Shown here piece after piece: positions 1-6,235 of a stretch of DNA of 10,771 bases. Position 1 is the first letter of the stretch, and each line of letters opens with the position of its first letter. The stretch is from CAYMCO01 sp964388955 (GTDB lineage: Bacteria > Chloroflexota > Anaerolineae > Anaerolineales > E44-bin32), in assembly GCA_964388955.1 (NCBI GenBank), contig CAYMCO010000064.1:1-10771 (forward strand), read 5' to 3'. The position numbers and the translations under genes were made by a program. Under the pieces are notes generated by a model. It saw only the letters and a list, made by a program, of their open reading frames with translations. It made no database searches and was not told where the DNA came from.

Positions 1-48
1 CCTGGAGGGGACTTCCACCCCTCTGTGCGTGCCCGCTTGCAGGCGCAC

Positions 49-74
49 TAGGGGCGGTTCGCGAACCGCCCCTA
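49..74. repeat. 26-bp perfect palindrome (REP-like)
   Basis: The left arm TAGGGGCGGTTCG is followed directly by its exact reverse complement, with no spacer. As RNA or single-stranded DNA it would form a long GC-rich hairpin. Dispersed palindromes of this style (GTAGGGGC...GCCCCTAC) are common in intergenic DNA of several GC-rich phyla. Whether this one is multicopy in the genome cannot be seen from the window. A degenerate match missing one base lies at 10756-10769. Confidence 0.85.
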
Positions 75-117
75 CACGATCCGCACTCCCCCTTCAGATG
101 AGAATCCCTCATCGTAT

Positions 118-147
118 CGTAGAGACGTTGCATGCAACGTCTCTACG
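118..147. repeat. 30-bp perfect palindrome (REP-like)
   Basis: The left arm CGTAGAGACGTTGCA is followed by its exact reverse complement, all 15 pairs matching. The core contains GCATGC. The right half, with 5 further bases, recurs at 265-284 with one mismatch in 20. The perfect symmetry and the recurrence make a mobile or dispersed repeat more likely than chance. It could also act as a bidirectional transcription barrier, though no T-tract is present. Confidence 0.85.
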
Positions 148-264
148 CGGCAAATTGCAGATCCGCGCCATACAGAAGACCACGTCACGCCAAGGCCCAC
201 AGCCAAGACGCCGGAGATGGGGCTCTCCGGGCGAGATTCCCAGGGTCCATCGTGCGATTCACCC

Positions 265-284
265 CATGCAAAGTCTCTACGCGG
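265..284 (+). repeat. Half copy of the 118-147 palindrome
   Basis: The 20 bases CATGCAAAGTCTCTACGCGG match positions 131-150 in 19 of 20 positions. The left arm expected upstream is missing and is replaced by unrelated sequence (around GTGCGATTCACCC). It looks like a decayed or recombined copy of the same element. Confidence 0.7.
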
Positions 285-305
285 CCAGGGGGCCATCGCG
301 GCTAC

Positions 306-334
306 TTGAATCCCACCCTCCTCTCCCGGATAAT
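306..334 (+). promoter_or_regulatory. Sigma70-like promoter for the acyl-CoA dehydrogenase
   Basis: A -35 box TTGAAT (306-311, 4 of 6 consensus bases) is separated by exactly 17 bases from a -10 box GATAAT (329-334, 5 of 6). Transcription would start near 341, giving a leader of about 34 bases before the ATG at 375. It is the best promoter match upstream of this gene and lies just past the palindrome cluster. Confidence 0.6.
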
Positions 335-374
335 AGAAGCGGAACCGCACGATCTGGACTCGAGGGCGTTCCCC

Positions 375-1514
375 ATGGACTTCGAACCGACGGATGAACA
401 GCGCATGTGGCGGGCGGCGGTGCACGACTTCTGCGAGAAGGAGGTGCGCCCCAAGGCGGCCCAGATGGATGCGGAGGCGCGTTTCAACGCCGAGGCGGTC
501 GCCAGGATGCCCGCCCTGGGTTTGCTGGGGCTCAACATCCCCCCGGAGTACGGCGGCGCCGGGGTGGACGCGATCAGCGCCGCCATCGCCATCGAGGAGC
601 TGGGCCGGGCCTGCGGCGGCACGGCGCTGTCCATCGCAGCCCACAACGGGTTGGGCTGCGCGCCCATCGCGCTTTTTGGGGACGAAACGCAGAAGAACCG
701 CTGGCTTCCGGGGCTGGCGGCGGGCGAACTGGGGCTGGCCTCCCTGGCGCTCACCGAACCGGGGGGCGGTTCTGACCTGGCCGGCAGTGTGCGCACGCGC
801 GCCGGGCTGCAGGGCGGGGAATGGGTGATCAACGGGGCGAAAGCCTGGATCACCAACCCCAGCGTCGGATCGCTGGTGGTGACGTTGTGCCGCACCGACG
901 CCTTCGGAGGCGAGGGCGCGATGAGCCTGATCGTGGTGCCCACCGGCGCGCCTGGGCTGCACGTCCACCCGCCGGAGAAGAAGATGGGCACGCGCGCCTC
1001 CCCCACTCACGCCCTCACCTACGAGGACGTCCATGTCCCGGAGGATCACTTGCTCGGAGAGGCGGGCCGCGGTCTGCAGCAGACTCTGCAGACATTGGAC
1101 GGCGGGCGGATCGGAATCGCGGCTTTGTCCCTGGGGCTGGCGCGAGCGGCCTTCGAAGCGGCCAACAGCTACGCCGGGGAGCGCGAGGCCTTCGGCGCGC
1201 CCATCAAGGAGCATCAGGCCATTCGATTCATGCTCGCCGATGCGGCCATGCAGATTGAGGCCGCCCGGCTGTTGGTCTGGCGGGCGGCCTGGATGAAGGA
1301 GCGCGGCGAGCCGTTCACAAAGGAAGCGGCCATGTGCAAGCTCTTCTCCACCGAGGCGGCGGAGCGGGTGTGCCGCGACGCGATCCAGATCATGGGCGCC
1401 TACGGGTACAGCAAGGAGTATCCTGTCGAGCGCTTCTACCGGGACGCCCGGCTGATGACCATCGGAGAGGGCACCAGCGAGATCCAGCGCCTGGTGATCG
1501 GGCGCAGGATATAG
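375..1514 (+). CDS. Acyl-CoA dehydrogenase (short/branched-chain type)
   Basis: FAD-dependent flavoenzyme that forms the trans-2 double bond of an acyl-CoA and passes electrons to electron-transfer flavoprotein in the cytoplasm. At 379 residues it has the usual length of the short-chain/butyryl/branched-chain group. Both family signatures are present: ALTEPGGGSDLAG in the middle beta domain and the QIMGAYGYSKEYPVERFYRD stretch near the C-terminus. The catalytic base should be Glu365 in IGEGTSEIQRLVIGR, the position used by short- and medium-chain enzymes. The N-terminal helical domain starts at MDFEPTDEQ. The ATG at 375 is chosen because GAGGG (362-366) lies 8 bases upstream and family homology begins here; the frame stays open back to 132, but that extension is repeat DNA. 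No ETF or thiolase gene is nearby, so the substrate (butyryl, isobutyryl, 2-methylbutyryl or other) cannot be fixed. The family call is very secure; the substrate is unknown. Confidence 0.95.
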   Translation: MDFEPTDEQRMWRAAVHDFCEKEVRPKAAQMDAEARFNAEAVARMPALGLLGLNIPPEYGGAGVDAISAAIAIEELGRACGGTALSIAAHNGLGCAPIALFGDETQKNRWLPGLAAGELGLASLALTEPGGGSDLAGSVRTRAGLQGGEWVINGAKAWITNPSVGSLVVTLCRTDAFGGEGAMSLIVVPTGAPGLHVHPPEKKMGTRASPTHALTYEDVHVPEDHLLGEAGRGLQQTLQTLDGGRIGIAALSLGLARAAFEAANSYAGEREAFGAPIKEHQAIRFMLADAAMQIEAARLLVWRAAWMKERGEPFTKEAAMCKLFSTEAAERVCRDAIQIMGAYGYSKEYPVERFYRDARLMTIGEGTSEIQRLVIGRRI

Positions 1515-1544
1515 GAAGCGCCATCGCACCCTTGAGAGAACGAA

Positions 1545-1558
1545 AGACGCATCCGTCT
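1545..1558 (-). terminator. Weak hairpin, possible minus-strand terminator
   Basis: AGACG, a 4-base loop and CGTCT form a 5-bp stem. Read on the minus strand it is followed by TTCGTTCT, a broken T-rich stretch, so it could end a minus-strand transcript such as the micro-ORF at 1586-1687. On the plus strand no T-run follows. The stem is short, so this is tentative. Confidence 0.2.
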
Positions 1559-1585
1559 ACGAGGGAGGGGAACCCCCGTCGCTGC

Positions 1586-1687
1586 TCATTCGGCTGCCCC
1601 AGCCAGCGCGGCGAGCGTCGCAAGGATGCCTAGCACCGCCATCGCCGCCGCGAACGCCGGCCGCCCTGCCGTCCATGATGATCGCAC
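1586..1687 (-). CDS. Possible 33-residue single-pass membrane protein
   Basis: On the minus strand a GTG at 1687 opens a frame of 33 residues ending in TGA. An AGGAGGAGG run (minus strand, 1705-1697) lies 9 bases before the GTG. The short N-terminus carries two Arg and one Trp (MRSSWTAGRP). It is followed by about 20 hydrophobic residues including AVLGILATLAALAGAA, which would make one transmembrane helix, and the protein ends in Glu. I recognise no family. Ala/Leu-rich helices arise easily by chance in GC-rich DNA, and the frame is unsupported by neighbours. It could also be the remnant of a larger membrane protein. Confidence 0.25.
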   Translation of the reverse strand: MRSSWTAGRPAFAAAMAVLGILATLAALAGAAE

Positions 1688-1824
1688 CGCCGTGATCCTC
1701 CTCCTCGGCCGGCCCCGGCCCCGTGCGCCGGCGCAGACGCGAGGACTCCTTCCCAGTATTCTGCCAGAAGGTCATTACGAGAGTATTACCCGGGGCAAAC
1801 GGGGGTACAGGTTGGTGCGGGCTG

Positions 1825-1850
1825 TCAGCTATCAGCGATCAGCCATCAGC
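1825..1850 (+). repeat. Four heptad repeats NNTCAGC
   Basis: TCAGC recurs at 1825, 1832, 1839 and 1846 with an exact 7-base period and two variable bases between copies. The reverse complement unit appears with the same period at 1948-1980, so the two arrays can pair. Such heptad arrays are a recognisable type of intergenic repeat; no coding role is likely. Confidence 0.75.
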
Positions 1851-1947
1851 TTGAGGCCTTCCGCCGCTGAGAAACAATCCGCGGCAGTCAGTGCAGAGCT
1901 GGACGCCGACCGCCGATCGCAGCAGGATTTCCGGTTGTCACCGACGA

Positions 1948-1980
1948 GCTGAAAGCTGAATGCTGAGCGCTGAATGCTGG
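1948..1980 (+). repeat. Inverted heptad array GCTGANN
   Basis: GCTGA recurs at 1948, 1955, 1962 and 1969, with a degenerate fifth copy GCTGG at 1976, again with a 7-base period. It is the reverse complement of the array at 1825-1850, about 97 bases away. Together they could form an interrupted stem whose 5-bp paired blocks alternate with 2-base mismatches. Confidence 0.75.
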
Positions 1981-2011
1981 ACGCGCAGCGTCCGTCGTTC
2001 GTCCTCCCTCA

Positions 2012-2041
2012 TTCGTCGGCCCCGGGCGATCCGTGTACAAT
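2012..2041 (+). promoter_or_regulatory. Candidate promoter for FTCD
   Basis: The -10 box TACAAT (2036-2041) matches 5 of 6 consensus bases. A poor -35, TTCGTC (2012-2017), lies 18 bases upstream. Transcription would begin near 2048, about 27 bases before the ATG at 2075. The -10 overlaps the codons just after an in-frame GTG at 2033, which argues against that GTG being the real start. Confidence 0.4.
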
Positions 2042-2074
2042 CGGGGGGAGTCAACGCAGCCAGTCGAGGTGAAC

Positions 2075-3589
2075 ATGACCCAGAAGATCGTTGAATGCAT
2101 TCCCAATTTCTCGGAAGGAAGACGAAAAGAGGTGATTGAATCCATCGCCACCTCGATCGAGGCTGTGGACGGGGCCTTCGTCCTGGATCGCCATTCGGAC
2201 CCCGACCACAACCGCACGGTGATCACCTTCGTCGGGGCTCCCGGCGCCGCCCAGGAGGCCGCCTTCCACGCCATCCGCACGGCCGCCGAGAAGATCGACC
2301 TCGATCTCCACTCGGGGGAGCATCCCCGCATCGGCGCCACGGATGTCGTCCCCTTCGTGCCCATAGAAGGCGTGGATATGGCGGAGTGCGTCGAGCTGGC
2401 ACGTTCGCTCGGCGAACGCGTGGCTCGGGAGTTGAGCATTCCGGTGTATCTGTATGAACAGGCGGCCACACGGCCCGACCGCGTCAATCTCGCAAACATC
2501 CGGCGCGGCGAGTACGAGGGCCTGAAGAAGAGCATTGAGACGGATCCGGAGCGGGCGCCCGATTTCGGACCCTCCCGGCTGGGAAAGGCAGGCGCCACGG
2601 TGATTGGTGCGCGTCAAGCCCTCATCGCGTTCAATGTATACCTGACCTCGAGCGACGTAGAGATTGCCAAGAGCATCGCGCGTGCCGTGCGGCATTCCTC
2701 CGGCGGGCTGCACTACGTGAAGGCGCTGGGCCTGTTGGTTGAGCGCCAGGCGCAGGTCTCGATGAACTTGACCGACTATACCCGGACTCCTGTGGCTCGT
2801 GTGGTCGAAATGATCCGCCGTGAGGCGCAGCGGTATGGGGTGACCATCGACCGTTCGGAGCTGGTGGGATTGATCCCCCAGGCCGCGCTCATCGATGCGG
2901 CCCGATGGCACTTGCAGCTCGACGATTTCGAACCCGATCAGATCCTTGAGATGCGCCTGGGGGCCGCCCTGCGGCGGCAGCCCACATTCCTGGACCGTCT
3001 GGCGTCCGCCACGGCGACTCCCGGCGGCGGCGCCGCTGCTGCACAGGCCGGTGCGATGGCGGCGGCGCTGGTGGCCATGGTCGCACGCCTGACGCAGGAA
3101 AAGAAGGCGTATGAGCCGGTCGCCGAGCGCATGCGCGAGATCGCTGGCTCAGCCGACGACCTCCGGCGGGACCTGGAGGCGGATGTTGAGCGGGATATCA
3201 ACGCCTTCGACGAGGTCATGCGGGCCTACCGCCTGCCGAAGGGCACGCCGGACCAGGAGCGCGACCGCGCCCAGGCCATTGAGGATGCCACCCACGGCGC
3301 GGCGCTCGTGCCGCTTCAGGTTGCGGAGGCCACGGCCACTACGCTGGAGCTTTCGGCGGAGGTGGCCGAGACGGGCAATGTGAACGCCATCAGCGATGCG
3401 GGGTCGGCGGGCGCCTTGGCGCGCGCCGCGCTCCAAGCGGCGAGCTTGAACGTGCGCGCCAATGCCGCCAGCGTGAAGGACAAGGCGGCGGCCCAAGGCT
3501 GGCTGGACCAACTGGAGATATTGCTCAATCGCGCTGCGGAGGCCCATGGCCGCTTGAACGACGCCATCCGGCAGCGCGGCGCCCTCTAG
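2075..3589 (+). CDS. ftcD: Glutamate formiminotransferase / formiminotetrahydrofolate cyclodeaminase
   Basis: Bifunctional cytoplasmic folate enzyme. The first domain moves the formimino group from N-formimino-L-glutamate, a histidine breakdown product, to tetrahydrofolate. The second closes it to 5,10-methenyl-THF with release of ammonia. The protein has 504 residues, close to animal FTCD. The formiminotransferase part (about 4-290) shows CIPNFSEGRR near the start, DHNRTVITFVG, EHPRIGATDVVPF with His83 at the position of the catalytic His of the animal enzyme, and PSRLGKAGATVIGARQALIAFN. The cyclodeaminase part (about 305-504) opens with FLDRLASATATPGGGAAAAQ, the hallmark glycine-rich start of that family. 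The ATG at 2075 is chosen because GAGGTG (2066-2071) lies 3 bases upstream and the family N-terminus matches; an in-frame GTG at 2033 sits against a -10 box. No other histidine-utilisation gene is in the window. The product call is secure. Confidence 0.96.
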   Translation: MTQKIVECIPNFSEGRRKEVIESIATSIEAVDGAFVLDRHSDPDHNRTVITFVGAPGAAQEAAFHAIRTAAEKIDLDLHSGEHPRIGATDVVPFVPIEGVDMAECVELARSLGERVARELSIPVYLYEQAATRPDRVNLANIRRGEYEGLKKSIETDPERAPDFGPSRLGKAGATVIGARQALIAFNVYLTSSDVEIAKSIARAVRHSSGGLHYVKALGLLVERQAQVSMNLTDYTRTPVARVVEMIRREAQRYGVTIDRSELVGLIPQAALIDAARWHLQLDDFEPDQILEMRLGAALRRQPTFLDRLASATATPGGGAAAAQAGAMAAALVAMVARLTQEKKAYEPVAERMREIAGSADDLRRDLEADVERDINAFDEVMRAYRLPKGTPDQERDRAQAIEDATHGAALVPLQVAEATATTLELSAEVAETGNVNAISDAGSAGALARAALQAASLNVRANAASVKDKAAAQGWLDQLEILLNRAAEAHGRLNDAIRQRGAL

Positions 3590-3634
3590 CGCGGCGGCGT
3601 TGCCGGCCTACGGGTTGAAGGTCGCAGGTCCCAG

Positions 3635-3674
3635 GTTTGAACGTTCACACGTTTGAACGTGATAACGTTCCAAC
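3635..3674. repeat. 40-bp imperfect palindrome between convergent genes
   Basis: Centred between 3654 and 3655. The inner arms CACGTT/AACGTG (3648-3653, 3656-3661) and outer arms GAACGTT/AACGTTC (3639-3645, 3664-3670) pair, with a 2-base mismatch between them and a 3-bp extension outside. The same tract can be read as a degenerate 16-bp tandem repeat, with GTTTGAACGT at 3635 and 3651 and GTTCCAACGC at 3667. It lies 46 bases after the FTCD stop and 31 bases beyond the capA-like stop, so it could act as a bidirectional terminator, but no T-run flanks it. Confidence 0.65.
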
Positions 3675-3705
3675 GCATTGCGCACCACGCATCCCGCACC
3701 GCGCC

Positions 3706-5367
3706 TCACCACCCGCTGGCCTCGAAGATATCCCCCAGAAATGTCTTGCGCTCCTGCTCGAGCATCGGCCGCGGCTGGGCCCAATCCTCCAACATCGCGG
3801 TCAGCAGTTCGGTGCTGATATGACGGCCGCCGTAGAAGACATGCCGATCGAGGAATTCCTGGCGCACCTCAAGCCTCCACATCTGGTCGAAGAACAGATT
3901 GCCGAGGCCGTAGTGGATGAAACCATCTTGATAGAACTCCATCGCCTGCGGCTGGTGGGCCTGGCTCCCGTTCACGATCACCGCGCCGGCTTCCACCGCC
4001 TGACGGAAGCGATCTCGCTGCTGCTCAACCGGGCGGGGAGTATAGTATTCGTTCCACTGGAAAGTGAATATCGGCAGGTAGCCCCGGGATTTCAAATCCG
4101 CCACCTGCGCAAACAACCGATCGAAGTCACACGGCGTCGCTCCCGGCCCATCCTCGGTGGCCCAGGCGTTGATGGGGCCGGCGTAGTTGCAGCCCAAGAA
4201 CGCAAGCCGGTTGCCGTTGTGTTCGATCAGCAGCGGCTGGAAGGCTCGCTCAAGATCATCCCCGCCCCCGAAATACTGGAACCCATGATCCCGGTAGAGC
4301 CCGAGCGTGTAATCCAGCGCTGCGGTTCCCCAATCGTTCACATGGTTTCCCGTCAGTTCGATCAGGTCCACCCCGATCGAGTCGAACAAGCCGATGTCCT
4401 GCGGGTCGCTGCAGAAACTCAGGCCGCGCTGCACCGGATTGGGAGCCGGGCAATCCTCGGCGAAGGCCACTTCGTTGCTGATGTGCGCGAAGTCCGCCTG
4501 CTGCATCCAATCACGAATCAGACGGCCTGGATAGTTGACCCCCAGACTGTCCATCATGTAGGCCGTGGCGCGTGTGAGCGCGGTCACCCCCGTCATCATC
4601 ACCACCGTCATTCGATCCGGATCGCGGTTGCTCTCCGGCCAATCCAGCGCGGCAGCGATCGCGGCTGACAGGTCCGCATCGCCCGAAACGCCGAAAGACA
4701 TGCGCAGCACATAGTCATCCGGCTGGAAATCGGAATGGATCGGAGAATCTCCGCCCATGGACAGCACCTTCCAGCGCGGCTCCAGCGCCTCGAAGGGCAG
4801 CACCGTCACCGACCCCGGTGTGTCCCATGCCCGGGAGAGCTGGTCCTCGGCCGGCACAAGGTGCACCGCCCCCTCCGCCGGCGCGCCGAAGAGGGCCTCC
4901 AGCATGGCCGCCTCCGCCGGCGCGGCGGTGACGCCGTCGGGATCCGCCCCCAACCACCGGCCCCAAAACTGGTCGAGGGTCACTTCATCGGAGATGGTGT
5001 TGAAGGACGCCCCCAGGGCGTATATCCAGGTGGTCAGCGGCATGTCCGCCCGGGGTTCGATTCGTACGCTCGCCGCCTCGGGTCGATCCACCCATTGGAC
5101 CACTCTCCCGTTGACCTCCCCCAGGGCGTCGAGAGTGCCCCTCAGCGTCCCGGGCAGCGCCGGGGAGCTCCAAATCGTCAAGGCCTCGGGCGTGGGGGTC
5201 CGTTCCGGGGTGGGGGTGGGCGGCGCCGGCAGGAAGGGTGTGGGGCTGGAGGCCGCGGGCCTGGCCGGCTCGCCCGGGGGGCTGGCCGTCGATTGGCAGC
5301 CGGCGGTCAGCAGGACCCCCAGAGCTGCGATCGCCAGCCCAAGCGGAAGGGGATGAGACCGGCTCAT
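3706..5367 (-). CDS. CapA-family lipoprotein with extra N-terminal domain
   Basis: Exported envelope protein of 553 residues. The start at 5367 gives a lipoprotein signal: basic MSRSHP, a hydrophobic core, then LLTAGC with Cys24 as the likely lipidated residue, followed by a Pro/Thr/Ser-rich linker to about residue 60. Residues about 60-250 form a separate domain beginning LTIWSSPALPGTL; its LPFEALEPRWKVLSMGGDSP stretch recalls periplasmic-binding-protein folds, a weak inference. Residues about 255-553 are the CapA (PGA_cap) metallophosphoesterase-like domain: TGVTALTRAT at 259, SNEVAF around Asn298, TGNHVNDWG around His342, FTFQWNEYY, and GSQAH ending at His471. CapA proteins are linked to poly-gamma-glutamate capsule and related envelope work, but no capB or capC is nearby, so the role is open. 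Several usual metal-binding residues differ. A GTG at 5415 is in frame but would bury the signal peptide. It converges on FTCD. Confidence 0.85.
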   Translation of the reverse strand: MSRSHPLPLGLAIAALGVLLTAGCQSTASPPGEPARPAASSPTPFLPAPPTPTPERTPTPEALTIWSSPALPGTLRGTLDALGEVNGRVVQWVDRPEAASVRIEPRADMPLTTWIYALGASFNTISDEVTLDQFWGRWLGADPDGVTAAPAEAAMLEALFGAPAEGAVHLVPAEDQLSRAWDTPGSVTVLPFEALEPRWKVLSMGGDSPIHSDFQPDDYVLRMSFGVSGDADLSAAIAAALDWPESNRDPDRMTVVMMTGVTALTRATAYMMDSLGVNYPGRLIRDWMQQADFAHISNEVAFAEDCPAPNPVQRGLSFCSDPQDIGLFDSIGVDLIELTGNHVNDWGTAALDYTLGLYRDHGFQYFGGGDDLERAFQPLLIEHNGNRLAFLGCNYAGPINAWATEDGPGATPCDFDRLFAQVADLKSRGYLPIFTFQWNEYYTPRPVEQQRDRFRQAVEAGAVIVNGSQAHQPQAMEFYQDGFIHYGLGNLFFDQMWRLEVRQEFLDRHVFYGGRHISTELLTAMLEDWAQPRPMLEQERKTFLGDIFEASGW

Positions 5368-5547
5368 GGTCCGTCGCCAAGCTTTCTCATGCAGTGCACC
5401 CGCCGAGTCTATCACAAGCGGGCGGGCGTGGAAGGCTGGAGGGGGGTCCCGTTTTGGAAGAGCGGGCTGTTGGTTACCCAGATCCCCAAGACGATCGCGT
5501 CCGGTTCCTCGTACAAACGATGCCGCCCCCGGCCCCCGGAAGAGCGG

Positions 5548-5567
5548 TGGCGCGGGGTGTGGCGCCA
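5548..5567 (-). other. Hairpin downstream of the receiver gene
   Basis: TGGCGC, an 8-base loop and GCGCCA form a perfect 6-bp GC-rich stem about 55 bases past the stop of the receiver gene, within the 254-base gap before the CapA-like gene. No T-run follows, so it is not a classic terminator. I see no gene or convincing promoter elsewhere in this gap. Confidence 0.3.
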
Positions 5568-5621
5568 GATCTCGCCCGTCTGGGACTATTCAAGGCAACT
5601 GTGGCTTGGCCGGGTTCGATG

Positions 5622-6026
5622 CTAGTCGTGGTCCCCTGCGCCGGAAGGCATGACATAGTCGATCACATCCATCAGATCCTTGTACCGGAAGGGCTTCGCC
5701 AGGAAGGCATCGGCGCCCGCCGTCCAAGCGGATGAACGATCCTCCGGCATGCCGAGCGCGCTGATGACTACAAAGGGCGTCCGCAGCAGGGCAGGATCGG
5801 ATTTTATCTTCCGAATCAACGTCAGGCCATCCACCTGGGGCATCATGACATCCACCAGGATTAGGTCTGGGGTGACCGACTCGAGCAGCTTCAGGGCTTC
5901 CCCTGCGTTGTGGGCAATATGGACCGCGAAGCCGCGGGATTCCAGAAGATTGCCCGTCGCATCGGCATACGCGATCTCATCATCTATGATCATGACGGAC
6001 TTTTGCATTGGTTCGATCTTTTCCAT
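5622..6026 (-). CDS. Stand-alone response-regulator receiver protein
   Basis: A single CheY-like receiver domain of 134 residues with no output domain. The acidic pair Asp15-Asp16 (VMIIDDE), the phospho-acceptor Asp59 (LILVDVMMPQVDG), the switch Ser89 (VVISA) and Lys111 (FLAKPF) are all present, so it should be phosphorylatable. The start at 6026 is preferred to in-frame ATGs at 6044 and 6008 because a textbook GGAGGTGA (minus strand, 6038-6031) lies 4 bases upstream of it. It sits 209 bases downstream of the hybrid histidine kinase on the same strand with no recognisable promoter between, so co-transcription and phosphotransfer from that kinase are likely. With no DNA-binding or enzymatic domain, it probably works by protein contact or as a phosphorelay intermediate. 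Confidence 0.93.
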   Translation of the reverse strand: MEKIEPMQKSVMIIDDEIAYADATGNLLESRGFAVHIAHNAGEALKLLESVTPDLILVDVMMPQVDGLTLIRKIKSDPALLRTPFVVISALGMPEDRSSAWTAGADAFLAKPFRYKDLMDVIDYVMPSGAGDHD

Positions 6027-6235
6027 AGAGTCACCTCCATTCATCGGTATCTAGCGTGGCCACCTCGGTGGCGCACACGGCCGAACAATCCGCGTTTGTC
6101 TGGCCCATCCATGATTCTCACCCTGGGAGAGACGGGCACGCCAGGGGGCAAATCGCACTCGTACCCCTTCTTTCCCTCGCGGGGCCGGTCGCCGTCGACG
6201 CTCCCGAACCCGCCCTTCCGGAAACTCCCGCACGG
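6027..6235 (-). other. Spacer between the hybrid kinase and receiver genes
   Basis: 209 bases without a gene. It contains a perfect short hairpin GCCACC/GGTGGC (6059-6072), about 20 bases before the receiver gene's Shine-Dalgarno site, and a looser CCCTGG/CCAGGG stem (6121-6146). I found no convincing -35/-10 pair and no T-run terminator on the minus strand, which favours read-through from the kinase gene. Confidence 0.45.
6031..6038 (-). promoter_or_regulatory. Strong Shine-Dalgarno site that fixes the receiver start
   Basis: On the minus strand this reads GGAGGTGA, a full match to the anti-Shine-Dalgarno core, 4 bases before the ATG at 6026. The alternative ATG at 6044 lies upstream of the site, so it cannot use it. 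Confidence 0.8.

Larger units (their letters stand above)
1..300. other. Gene-free stretch packed with palindromes
   Basis: No credible gene is visible here. The stretch holds a run of hairpins: GAGGGG/CCCCTC (5-23), a bulged GTGC..GCC/GGCGCAC stem (25-48), a perfect palindrome at 49-74, GATGAG/CTCATC (97-113), a perfect palindrome at 118-147, and CCGGAGA/TCTCCGG with a 6-base loop (211-230). A near-exact half copy of the 118-147 element lies at 265-284. Long open frames cross this stretch on both strands, but they translate low-complexity Arg/Pro/Gly-rich protein with no family resemblance and are best read as chance. The dense short palindromes resemble dispersed REP-like repeats. Confidence 0.75.
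1515..2011. other. Gap between the dehydrogenase and FTCD genes
   Basis: About 500 bases without an established gene. It contains a small hairpin AGACG/CGTCT (1545-1558), a possible minus-strand micro-ORF (1586-1687) and two oppositely oriented arrays of a 7-bp repeat (1825-1850 and 1948-1980). A plus-strand open frame at 1626-1952 runs through the repeat arrays and gives low-complexity protein, so I do not call it. No strong terminator with a T-run follows the dehydrogenase. Confidence 0.6.

Noticed and set aside
1..300. CRISPR array
   Set aside because: The repeats are palindromes of different sequence with irregular spacing. There is no repeat-spacer regularity and no cas gene.
72..1529. 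485-residue open frame on the minus strand across the dehydrogenase gene
   Set aside because: It is the antisense shadow of a clearly conserved acyl-CoA dehydrogenase. Its protein is Arg/Gly/His-rich and resembles no family.
1626..1952. 108-residue plus-strand open frame between the dehydrogenase and FTCD
   Set aside because: It runs through the TCAGC heptad array and translates it into low-complexity sequence. No ribosome-binding site.
3637..4668. 343-residue plus-strand open frame over the CapA-like gene
   Set aside because: It is an antisense shadow of the lipoprotein gene and starts inside the 3635-3674 palindrome. No ribosome site or family resemblance.
5368..5621. Promoter for the CapA-like gene
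   Set aside because: A minus-strand TAGACT near 5406-5411 with TTCCAC 16 bases upstream is the best pair, but the -35 matches only 2 of 6 bases, so I do not call it.
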